DNA from: Polyangiaceae bacterium
GTDB lineage: Bacteria > Myxococcota_A > Polyangia > Polyangiales > Polyangiaceae
DNA length: 7,380 nt
Assembly: GCA_025934595.1 (NCBI GenBank)
Contig: JAICXU010000138.1
Coordinates: forward strand, 1 to 7,380
Reading direction: 5' to 3'
The stretch's first letter is position 1; every line of letters begins with the position of its first letter. Position numbers and translations under genes: made by a program. Below are positions 1 to 6,567 of this stretch, piece after piece. The notes under the pieces are model-generated. The model was given only the letters and a program-made list of their open reading frames with translations, searched no databases and was not told where the DNA came from.

Positions 1-10
1 AAAAAATCGC

Positions 11-31
11 AAAAAACGCCGGAAAACTGGC
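11..31 (-). terminator. Possible weak intrinsic terminator at the end of the leftward gene run
   Basis: On the minus strand, 12 bases after the stop of the membrane-protein gene, GCCAG-TTTT-CCGGC can fold into a 5-bp stem (positions 18-31) with one A/C mismatch and a 4-base loop. It is followed by G and six Ts (positions 11-16), and a second run of six Ts lies at 1-6. Position and T-runs fit an intrinsic terminator closing the four-gene run, but the stem is short and imperfect, so this is a weak call. Confidence 0.3.
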
Positions 32-42
32 TCTATTTCGCA

Positions 43-1146
43 TCACCGCTCCGTTCGAAGGCCCCGATTCGCGTCGATCTGCGCGGCCAAGCTATGCAGG
101 CGCCCCGCGCGCGATCCGAGATGTTGCTCGAAGCTCGGGTCGAGCGGCTGGCTCTGGATCACGTTCAAGAATTTCGTGATGATCATCGTGAGGTAGATCG
201 GACGCAAGAACGCTTGCTCGATCGCGCTCGTGGTGAGGCCGGTCGCGATGAGCGCGCCGATCGCGGCGGCGACGACCGCGAGCCCGACGACGTTCACGGG
301 CTGATCCGAGCCGGTCCACGCCTGGAGCCCCGCCGCATGCGCGGTGAGGATGGGCAACGCGATCCCGTAGAGGAGGATGCTCCACGCGATGCCGAAGACG
401 ACCCACATCACGATGCGAAAGAGGATGTCGAGGACCACCATCCACACGCTGGTCTTCACCATCTCTTTCGAGTTCTGGAAGTAGTAGCCGAGCCCCTCCG
501 AGCTCGCGTCCCACAGCGGATCGCTCGAGCGCACGAGGCTATAGGCGAAGAGCGCTTCGTCGAGATATCGCGTGCTCGCGCGCACGAGCCGGCCGCCCGA
601 ACGCGCCACGAAGCCGATTCCGAAGGGCATCAGCCCGCTGAGGAGCGTGAGCCCGAGCGTGAACTCGGCGACGACGAGACGAACGAGCATTTGGAACAAG
701 TAAAGCTGCGCGACGTCGCCGAAGCGCTCGGTGATCACGTGGCGCCCGTAGCCGAGCATGCTTCCCGAGCCGCTGGGAAGTTTTCCGCGCGTGATGAGCT
801 CGGTGAGGACGGCGACGTGAGCGGACTTCACTCCGTAGAGGACATAGCGAAACCACCCGTGCCACATGAGGGCATAGAGCAGGACGCTGGCGACGAACGC
901 TGCAATCCCGAGATACGGCTGCACCTTGCTTCCGACGTAGACCGCGAGCGCCACCGAGGCGAGCACCCACGTCCACCCGAAGATCCCGTGCAAAAGATGC
1001 ATGAAAAAACGCACGATCGCGAACGGCAGCGTGCGCATGTTGAGCGCGAACGCCGTGAGGAACCCCGAGCTCGTGACCGACAGCGGGTACGCATGGCGCA
1101 CCGATCCACGCGGAGCTTGCGCGCCGTAGCCGCCCCCTTGCATCAC
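43..1146 (-). CDS. Unrecognised polytopic inner-membrane protein (367 aa)
   Basis: I do not recognise the family. The protein has a short polar Gly-rich N-terminus (about residues 1-20) and about five to six hydrophobic stretches, roughly at residues 42-71, 77-104, 145-180, 234-268 and 284-306, some long enough for two spans. A charged soluble tail follows from about residue 330. A conserved-looking loop at 186-232 carries an Arg-x-Leu-Asp-Glu-Ala segment and a Trp-Asp-Ala segment between membrane stretches. No signal-peptide cleavage site, transporter signature or catalytic motif is visible. The first two codons are GTG ATG, so the start is 1146 or 1143. The Shine-Dalgarno is poor and the gene begins only 10 bp after the transaldolase stop, so translational coupling is likely. 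Third positions are strongly G/C on this strand, supporting it over the long antisense frame. It is probably the last gene of the four-gene run; its role is unknown. Confidence 0.85.
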   Translation of the reverse strand: MMQGGGYGAQAPRGSVRHAYPLSVTSSGFLTAFALNMRTLPFAIVRFFMHLLHGIFGWTWVLASVALAVYVGSKVQPYLGIAAFVASVLLYALMWHGWFRYVLYGVKSAHVAVLTELITRGKLPSGSGSMLGYGRHVITERFGDVAQLYLFQMLVRLVVAEFTLGLTLLSGLMPFGIGFVARSGGRLVRASTRYLDEALFAYSLVRSSDPLWDASSEGLGYYFQNSKEMVKTSVWMVVLDILFRIVMWVVFGIAWSILLYGIALPILTAHAAGLQAWTGSDQPVNVVGLAVVAAAIGALIATGLTTSAIEQAFLRPIYLTMIITKFLNVIQSQPLDPSFEQHLGSRAGRLHSLAAQIDANRGLRTER

Positions 1147-1156
1147 GTCCGTTGCA

Positions 1157-2335
1157 TCAGTCGCGAAGCGCTGCGCCGAGCCCCGCCGCCATTTCGTCGG
1201 GGCCGATCTTACCGTCGTGGTTCGTGTCGAACGCGTCGAACACTTTCTGGTCGCCGCCCCATTCGTCGCGCGTGATGAATCCGTTGCCGTCTTTGTCGTA
1301 GACCTTGAAGAGCGCCTTCGCTGCGGCGGTGCGGTCGTCGCCTTGGTGAGCGGCTTGGTCGATCAAGTCGATGCGGGCCTCGAGCTTCTTCTCGAGATCG
1401 ACGAGCGCTTTCGTGAAGCCGTCGATGCCTTCGGCGAGCTTGTCCTTCGCCATGCGATCTTTTTCGTGCATCTCGTCGAAGGTTTTTTTGTCGATGGTGA
1501 TCTTCGGAATGTCCATCGCCTTCGCCTTTTCCGCGTCGAGCTTCTTCGGCAGATTGCCTTCTTTGCTCTCGAGCTCCTGCAAAAGCTGCGGCGAGATCGT
1601 GAGCAAGTCGCAGCCGGCGAGCTCGGTGATCTCACCGATGTTGCGGAAGCTCGCGCCCATGACCTCGGTCTTGTGACCGTATTTTTTGTAATAGTTGAAG
1701 ATCTTCGTGACGCTCACGACGCCGGGATCTTCGTGCGGCTCGTACGACGCCTTGCCGGTGTCCTTCTTGTACCAATCGAGGATGCGTCCGACGAACGGCG
1801 AGATGAGCGTGGCCTTCGCCTCCGCGGATGCGACGGCTTGATGCATGCCGAAGAGCAGCGTCATGTTGCAATGAATGCCCTCTTTTTCGAGGATCTCGGC
1901 CGCGCGGATGCCTTCCCACGTCGTCGCGAGCTTGATCAAAATGCGCTCACGCGACGCGCCCGCTTTTTCGTATTGGCCGATGAGGAACCGCGCTTTTTCG
2001 ACCGACGCTTGCGTGTCGAACGAGAGGCGAGCGTCGACCTCGGTGGACACGCGCTTCGGAACGATCTCGAGGATCTTCAGACCGAACTCGATGGCGAGCC
2101 TATCGATCGCTTTCGCGACGATCGCCTTCTTGTCGGCTTTTTCGCCGGCTTCTTTTTTCGCCCATACGAGCGTGCTGTCGACGATGGGGGCATATGCGGC
2201 GAGCTGCGCGGCAGCGGCGATGAGCGACGGGTTCGTCGTCGCGTCACGCGGTTTGAATTTCTTGATCGATTGAAAATCGCCGCTGTCCGAGACGACGACG
2301 GTCATGGTCTTGAGCTGCTCGAGGAGGTTCGCCAT
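1157..2335 (-). CDS. tal: Transaldolase with C-terminal EF-hand pair (392 aa)
   Basis: Transaldolase moves a dihydroxyacetone unit from sedoheptulose 7-phosphate to glyceraldehyde 3-phosphate in the cytosolic non-oxidative pentose phosphate pathway. Residues 1 to about 320 match the TalB-type (alpha/beta)8 barrel closely. Asp17 and the DATTNPS block (Thr33, Asn35) are in place, as are Glu99 in STEVDARLS and the Schiff-base Lys135 in ILIKLATTW. Ser179 and Arg184 in ISPFVGRILDWY, and Ser229 and Arg231 in MGASFRNIGE, complete the site. The tail adds two canonical 12-residue EF-hand loops: Asp347-Asp349-Asn351-Thr355-Glu358 and Asp370-Asn372-Asp374-Gly378-Glu381. The usual enzyme is about 315-320 aa, so the extra length is this tail; transaldolase/EF-hand proteins are a known but minority form. 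An AGGA (2343-2346) lies 7 nt before the ATG. The gene sits 60 bp after the desaturase and 10 bp before the membrane protein. Confidence 0.97.
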   Translation of the reverse strand: MANLLEQLKTMTVVVSDSGDFQSIKKFKPRDATTNPSLIAAAAQLAAYAPIVDSTLVWAKKEAGEKADKKAIVAKAIDRLAIEFGLKILEIVPKRVSTEVDARLSFDTQASVEKARFLIGQYEKAGASRERILIKLATTWEGIRAAEILEKEGIHCNMTLLFGMHQAVASAEAKATLISPFVGRILDWYKKDTGKASYEPHEDPGVVSVTKIFNYYKKYGHKTEVMGASFRNIGEITELAGCDLLTISPQLLQELESKEGNLPKKLDAEKAKAMDIPKITIDKKTFDEMHEKDRMAKDKLAEGIDGFTKALVDLEKKLEARIDLIDQAAHQGDDRTAAAKALFKVYDKDGNGFITRDEWGGDQKVFDAFDTNHDGKIGPDEMAAGLGAALRD

Positions 2336-2395
2336 GCGGCCATCCTAGCCTCGATTTCGCTCGCGGTGCACCCCCGCCAAACAGCGTGAAATGCC

Positions 2396-3499
2396 TTATT
2401 TTCCCGCGTCCTGCAGAGCTTCTATCGCGGGTGGCTCATTCTGCGTGCGCGCTTTCTCTTCGCGCGCGGCTCGGTACGGCGCGTAATGCTCCTCGAGAAA
2501 GCGCTTCTTGAAATCACGCGAGGAAGCGATGCCGCCGAAGAATTGCACGACGCGAATCAGGATGTAGGCGGTGTCGAGCTGCCACCACAAAAATCCGGAG
2601 CGGACGCCGGCCGGATAAAGGTGATGGTTGTTGTGCCACTCGCCCGAGACGGTTCCGGCGAAGAATTGATTGATGGAAAGATCGCGACGATTGAAGTCGG
2701 ATCCCTCTTTGCGTTTGTCTTTGCCGCACCCGTGCGCGTCGTAGTTGAAATCGCGAATGCCGATCGCCCAGATCGCCGACATGCCGAAGATCGCGCATGC
2801 GAGCGCGTGTCCGCCGATCAAATAGAAGACGCCGTACCAGAACGCCCAATTGAGCGCGAAGTGCGCATAGAGCCGCGCGGGATGACAGATGGAGCCCCAC
2901 GATTGGTATTGCGCGTACGTGTTGGGAACGACGCCCGTGTGATCGACGAGGGCGACGGTGCGCGCATAGTCTTTTTCGGAGAGGTCACGCGCGATAGGCT
3001 GATGCAGCTCGCCGGCGAAGAAGCAGTAGAGCCTTCCGCCGAGCGCGTTGTACGGATCGCCGGCTTTTTCCGGGAATGCGTGATGCACGAGATGGCTCAC
3101 CACGTAGACCTCTTCGGGCACGAGCCGGATCGTGAGATTGCGGATGATGAAGCGATAGAAGGGATGCGTGAACGTGAACGCGCGATGCGTGCAGTAGCGA
3201 TGCAGCCACACGATGTTCACGGTGCCGAGCCCGACCATCGAGTAGAGCGCGCCGATCGCGAGGAGCTTCCAGGAAAAATAATGCGTGAAGAAGATCGCCG
3301 CGAATGGCGTGAGACAGAGCGTCCAAAACCATCCCGTGACCGGCAGCCAATTCTTGCGCGTCTTGAACAAGTTCATGCGCGTGAGCCAGTGCGAAACCAT
3401 CTCGCGAACCGTCGGCGCATAGAACTGGCCATCTTTGGACCAACCGTACGCGGGCGGATCGAGAACTCGCTGAAGGAAGGTCGCGCCGGCTTCACTCAT
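2396..3499 (-). CDS. Membrane fatty acid desaturase, acyl-CoA/delta-9 type (367 aa)
   Basis: An integral-membrane di-iron desaturase expected to place a double bond in a fatty acyl chain using O2 and two electrons. All three histidine boxes are present: HRYCTH at 100-105, HLVHH at 136-140 and HNNHH at 289-293, the last inside GEWHNNHHLYP. An additional Asn-x3-His (Asn252, His256) precedes the third box at the place where animal stearoyl-CoA desaturase has its extra metal ligands, which supports the SCD-like rather than the plant acyl-ACP class. Hydrophobic stretches lie at about 56-98, 210-248 and 308-328. No fused cytochrome b5 or ferredoxin domain is present and no electron donor is encoded nearby. 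The ATG at 3499 lacks a clear Shine-Dalgarno; 38 bp separate it from the malic enzyme stop, so cotranscription is likely. Substrate and regiospecificity cannot be read from the sequence. Confidence 0.95.
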   Translation of the reverse strand: MSEAGATFLQRVLDPPAYGWSKDGQFYAPTVREMVSHWLTRMNLFKTRKNWLPVTGWFWTLCLTPFAAIFFTHYFSWKLLAIGALYSMVGLGTVNIVWLHRYCTHRAFTFTHPFYRFIIRNLTIRLVPEEVYVVSHLVHHAFPEKAGDPYNALGGRLYCFFAGELHQPIARDLSEKDYARTVALVDHTGVVPNTYAQYQSWGSICHPARLYAHFALNWAFWYGVFYLIGGHALACAIFGMSAIWAIGIRDFNYDAHGCGKDKRKEGSDFNRRDLSINQFFAGTVSGEWHNNHHLYPAGVRSGFLWWQLDTAYILIRVVQFFGGIASSRDFKKRFLEEHYAPYRAAREEKARTQNEPPAIEALQDAGK

Positions 3500-3537
3500 G
3501 GGGCGTGCACTCTAGCTCATCGGGCGCCACATGGCTC

Positions 3538-4722
3538 CTAACGGCAGACCCCCGCGCGCTTTGCCGCCTCGGCGACCGCTTTTGCGACGCGCGGCGCGAC
3601 GTTACGATCGAGCGGGTCGGGCAAGATGCGCTCGACGTTGGGCTCCGCGACGTACTCGGCGAGAGCGCGCGCCGCTTCGAGCTTCATGTCGTCGTGAATG
3701 CGCGTGGCGCCGGCGTCGAGCGCGCCGCGGAAAATTCCCGGGAAGGCGAGCACGTTGTTGATTTGGTTCGCGAAGTCACTGCGTCCCGTGCCGACGATCG
3801 CCGCGCCGGCCGCGAGCGCGACGTCGGGCATGATCTCGGGCGTCGGGTTCGCCATCGGAAACACGATGGGATCTTTGCGCATCGATTTCACCATGTCGGC
3901 GGTGACGAGATTGCCGGTGGAGAGACCGATGAAGACGTCGGCGCCTTGCATCGCGTCGGCGAGCGTGCCGGTTTTGTCATCGCGATTTCCTTTTTCCGCG
4001 AGCTCGCGTTTGTGCGCGTTCAAGTCGGAGCGGCCTTCGTGCACGATGCCCTTCGAGTCGCACAGGATCAGATCTCCGAGCTTCGGCAAGAGACCGCGCT
4101 CGCCGCTCGTGAGAAGAAGACGCGCGCATGCGAGCGCCGATGCGCCGCTGCCGTTGAACACGACCTTGCACTCGGCGAGATTTTTCTTCGTGACGCGGAG
4201 CGCATTGAGCAGCGCGGCGACGACGACGATCGCGGTGCCGTGTTGGTCGTCGTGAAACACCGGAATTCCGAGATCCTGGAGGCCGGCCTCGACCTCGAAG
4301 CATCGCGGCGCAGAAATGTCCTCGAGATTGATGCCGCCGAACACCGGCGCGATCGCACGTACGGTGCGGATGATCTCTTGCGTGTCTTGCGTGGCGAGGC
4401 AGATCGGAAATGCGTCGACGTCGGCGAACTCCTTGAACAGGATCGCTTTGCCTTCCATGACGGGGATTGCGGCTTCCGCGCCCAGATTGCCGATCCCGAG
4501 GATCGCCGAGCCGTCGCTCACGACCGCGACGGTGTTGTTCTTCAGCGTGAGCTCGTGCACGCGTTTCGGTGAGCGAGCGATCTCGAGACACACCTCCGCG
4601 ACGCCGGGCGTGTACGCGAGGCTCAAGTCGCGTCGCGTTGCGAGCGGCACGCGGCTCGTGACGCTCAGCTTGCCCTTCGTTCGGGCATGGAGCTCGATCG
4701 AGCTCTTTCCGAAGTCATCCAT
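3538..4722 (-). CDS. Malic enzyme, short bacterial form (394 aa)
   Basis: Oxidatively decarboxylates malate to pyruvate and CO2 with reduction of NAD(P). The N-terminal malic domain shows catalytic Tyr37 in LAYTPGVAE, catalytic Lys92 in VMEGKAILF, and metal ligands Glu134-Asp135 in GGINLEDIS and Asp159 in FHDDQHGTA. The NAD-binding domain starts near 185 with a Gly-x-Gly-x-x-Ala nucleotide loop (Gly191, Gly193, Ala196). Asp222 lies at the end of the second strand, which hints at NAD rather than NADP but does not prove it. MANPTPEI and the NNVLAFPGIFRGALD block complete the family pattern. Length matches the short malic enzymes; the phosphotransacetylase-like tail of MaeB-type enzymes is absent. 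The ATG start at 4722 gives the expected N-terminus, but no strong ribosome site precedes it. It is the first gene of the four-gene leftward run. Confidence 0.96.
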   Translation of the reverse strand: MDDFGKSSIELHARTKGKLSVTSRVPLATRRDLSLAYTPGVAEVCLEIARSPKRVHELTLKNNTVAVVSDGSAILGIGNLGAEAAIPVMEGKAILFKEFADVDAFPICLATQDTQEIIRTVRAIAPVFGGINLEDISAPRCFEVEAGLQDLGIPVFHDDQHGTAIVVVAALLNALRVTKKNLAECKVVFNGSGASALACARLLLTSGERGLLPKLGDLILCDSKGIVHEGRSDLNAHKRELAEKGNRDDKTGTLADAMQGADVFIGLSTGNLVTADMVKSMRKDPIVFPMANPTPEIMPDVALAAGAAIVGTGRSDFANQINNVLAFPGIFRGALDAGATRIHDDMKLEAARALAEYVAEPNVERILPDPLDRNVAPRVAKAVAEAAKRAGVCR

Positions 4723-4752
4723 GCGCGCACTTTAGGACTTTTTCTGCGCATG

Positions 4753-4776
4753 GGCGCGCAAACTTCGGCGCGCAAA
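4753..4776. repeat. Short direct repeat upstream of the malic enzyme gene
   Basis: The 10-mer GGCGCGCAAA occurs exactly twice, at 4753-4762 and 4767-4776, separated by CTTC (14-bp period), about 30-55 bp before the malic enzyme ATG. This is where a promoter or operator would sit. In GC-rich DNA such a repeat can arise by chance; I know of no regulator with this site. Confidence 0.4.
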
Positions 4777-4813
4777 ATTGTTCGCAGCTCGGTGCGTCAA
4801 TCATCCCGAGCGA

Positions 4814-5129
4814 TCACAATCCGATGACGCGGGCGTCCTCGGTCAAGAATCGGATGTCGTCGTAGCCCGCGAACGCGGCTGTTTGGAACAGCGTTCCAAA
4901 ATGCGCCGTCGTCGCGCAAGACGATCGTCGGCGCAGGCCGCGGCGGCGTCGACGTCTCGGACCCGGAGGACGGTGCACCCGACGGCTTCGGCAAACGCAC
5001 GACGAACGCCGTCACGACCAGCATCGTGAAGAGCGTGGTCGTGACGACGACGATTCGCAGCTTTCGTCGGCGCGCCTTCGCGATGCGTACGGCGCGCAGT
5101 CCTTGCGAGGGATCGATCCGGGCCTCTTC
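4814..5129 (-). pseudogene. Remnant of a small single-span membrane protein gene, frameshifted and lacking a start
   Basis: From just after the glnA stop, one minus-strand frame shows the local coding signature (mostly G/C third positions). It encodes a basic segment rich in Arg and Lys, a 19-residue hydrophobic span (4998-5054) and a Pro/Ser/Thr-rich linker ending near 4905. There the signature moves, with one base skipped, to the next frame. That frame reads on through FAGYDDIRFLTEDARVIGL to a TGA at 4814-4816, while the first frame becomes A/T-ending up to its own stop at 4797. No ATG, GTG or TTG lies between the glnA stop and the membrane span in the first frame. The nearest upstream ATG is at 5216, inside glnA, and the codons between look non-coding. 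I read this as a gene remnant lacking its 5' end and carrying a frameshift. A sequencing error, a rare start codon or programmed frameshifting are alternatives. I do not recognise the family. Confidence 0.45.
4882..4900. repeat. Perfect interrupted palindrome inside the gene remnant
   Basis: TTTGGAAC at 4882-4889 and its exact reverse complement GTTCCAAA at 4893-4900 flank a 3-base centre (AGC). The 19-bp element could form an 8-bp hairpin or a dimer-binding site. It falls where the reading frame of the remnant changes. No T-run follows on either strand, so it is not an obvious terminator. Confidence 0.6.
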
Positions 5130-6544
5130 TAGATGTCGAAGTAGAGGAAGAATTCGTGCGGCGTCGGGCGCATGCGAATCGGATTCAATTCGCGCGTGCG
5201 CTTGTAGTCGAGCCACTCGTGGATCGCGTCTTTCGTGAAGACGTCGCCGCGGAGCAAGTACTCGTGATCTTTTTCGAGCGAGACGAGCGCCTCGTCGAGA
5301 TCGCCAGGCATGTGCGGCACCTCTTTCAATTCTTCGGGCGAGAGCGCGTAGATGTCTTTGTCGAGCGGATCGCCGGGATGAATCTTGTTCTGGATGCCGT
5401 CGAGGCCTGCCATCAACATCGCGCTGAACGCGAGGTACGGATTGCAGCTCGGATCCGGAAAGCGCACCTCGATGCGGCGCGTCTTCGGCGAAGGCCCGCT
5501 GATCGGAATGCGCACCGACGCGGATCGATTGCGCGACGAGTACGCGAGATTCACGGGCGCCTCGAAGCCAGGAACGAGACGGCGATACGAGTTCGTCGTC
5601 GGGTTCGTGAGCGCGGCGATCGACTTCGCATGTTTGATGATGCCGCCGATGTAGAAGAGCGCGGTGTCCGAGAGGCCCGCGTAGCCGTCACCGCCGAAGA
5701 GGGGCTTGCCCTCTTTCCAGATCGACTGATGGCAATGCATGCCGCTGCCGTTGTCGCCGAAGAGCGGCTTCGGCATGAACGTCGCCGTCTTGCCGGCTTT
5801 GCGCGCGACGTTCTTCACGACGTATTTGAACCAGAGAAGTTGATCCGCGGCGGGGAGCAAACGCGCGAACTTCATGCCGAGCTCGCACTGCCCCGCGCTC
5901 GCGACTTCGTGGTGGCCGACCTCGATCTCGACGCCCGTCTGCATGAGCACCGCCATCATTTCTTGGCGAAGGCCGGCGAGCGTGTCGGTCGGCGGAACCG
6001 GGAAATAGCCTTCTTTGTGGCGGATTTTGTAGCCGAGGTTCGGCTTCTCGTCCTTGCCGCTGTTCCACGCGCCTTCGTTCGAATCGAGGAAGTAGTAGCC
6101 CGCGTTCGGCTGCGAGTGATCGAAACGCACGTCGTCGAACACGAAGAACTCGGCTTCGGGACCCATGAACGCGGTGTCGCCGATCCCGGTTTGCTTCAAA
6201 TACGCTTCCGCTTTTTTCGCGATGTGACGCGGGTCGCGTGAGTAGGCCTGCTTCGTGATCGGATCGAAGACCGAGCAGATCAAGTGGAGCGTGGGGCGGG
6301 CGTTGAACGGATCGAGGCGGGCCGTCTCCGGATCCGGGATGATGAGCATGTCGCTCGCGTTGATCGGCTGCCATCCGCGGATCGACGATCCGTCGAAGCC
6401 GATGCCGTCTTCGAAGAGGGACGTGTCGAGGCGGTTCACGGGGATCGTCGTGTGCTGCCAGATGCCGGGAAAATCGATGAACTTCAGATCGACGAACTCG
6501 ACGTTGTTCTTCTTGGCAAAGTCGACGACTTCTTGCGGCTTCAT
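5129..6544 (-). CDS. glnA: Type I glutamine synthetase (471 aa)
   Basis: ATP-dependent condensation of glutamate and ammonia to glutamine in the cytosol; the main entry of ammonium into biomass. The sequence is full length for the bacterial dodecameric GSI. Asp51 lies in GFDGSSIRGW; metal-binding Glu130 and Glu132 in MGPEAEFF; Glu213 and Glu221 in the HHEVASAGQCE region. Asn265 and His270 lie in FGDNGSGMHCHQS, and NRSASVRIP and RRIEVRFPDP follow. Tyr399 in the DKDIYALSPEE segment corresponds to the adenylylated Tyr397 of the enteric enzyme, which places it in the GSI-beta class and suggests GlnE-type control. AGGGAGG at 6554-6560 lies 9 nt before the ATG, fixing the start. It follows glnB by 23 bp, so the two are very probably cotranscribed. 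No convincing terminator lies between it and the remnant downstream. Confidence 0.98.
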   Translation of the reverse strand: MKPQEVVDFAKKNNVEFVDLKFIDFPGIWQHTTIPVNRLDTSLFEDGIGFDGSSIRGWQPINASDMLIIPDPETARLDPFNARPTLHLICSVFDPITKQAYSRDPRHIAKKAEAYLKQTGIGDTAFMGPEAEFFVFDDVRFDHSQPNAGYYFLDSNEGAWNSGKDEKPNLGYKIRHKEGYFPVPPTDTLAGLRQEMMAVLMQTGVEIEVGHHEVASAGQCELGMKFARLLPAADQLLWFKYVVKNVARKAGKTATFMPKPLFGDNGSGMHCHQSIWKEGKPLFGGDGYAGLSDTALFYIGGIIKHAKSIAALTNPTTNSYRRLVPGFEAPVNLAYSSRNRSASVRIPISGPSPKTRRIEVRFPDPSCNPYLAFSAMLMAGLDGIQNKIHPGDPLDKDIYALSPEELKEVPHMPGDLDEALVSLEKDHEYLLRGDVFTKDAIHEWLDYKRTRELNPIRMRPTPHEFFLYFDI

Positions 6545-6567
6545 TGGATGGATCCTCCCTAACGGTC

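Noticed and set aside
2353..2385. A sigma-54-like TGGC...TGC element between desaturase and transaldolase.
   Set aside because: The GG and GC are only 7 bases apart; sigma-54 promoters need 10.
3500..3537. A six-codon mini-frame (Met-Trp-Arg-Pro-Met-Ser-stop) between malic enzyme and desaturase as a leader peptide.
   Set aside because: The purine-rich stretch overlapping the malic enzyme stop is too close to its ATG, and there is no attenuator-like hairpin set or run of regulatory codons.
94..4572. A chain of long plus-strand open frames (about 350-393 codons each) lying antisense to the membrane protein, transaldolase, desaturase and malic enzyme, with a similar one antisense to glnA at 5156-6241.
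   Set aside because: They mirror genes with clear family matches, their predicted proteins are Arg/Asp/Glu/Ala-rich with no domain, and long antisense frames are expected when third positions are mostly G/C.
4777..4800. TTGACG on the minus strand (4795-4800) as the -35 box of the malic enzyme promoter.
   Set aside because: No acceptable -10 hexamer lies 16-18 bp downstream; the best candidates are T-runs with little similarity to TATAAT.
5110..5119. GGATCGATCC palindrome just after glnA as its terminator.
   Set aside because: A 10-bp perfect palindrome leaves no loop, and no T-run follows it on the minus strand.
4797..5216. A continuous 139-codon minus-strand frame from ATG 5216 to TGA 4797 as an intact small membrane protein overlapping glnA.
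   Set aside because: The first 29 codons overlap the glnA 3' end with A/T-ending codons unlike the neighbours, and after about 4905 the coding signature is in another frame. Only the middle part looks like real protein, so I list a remnant instead.
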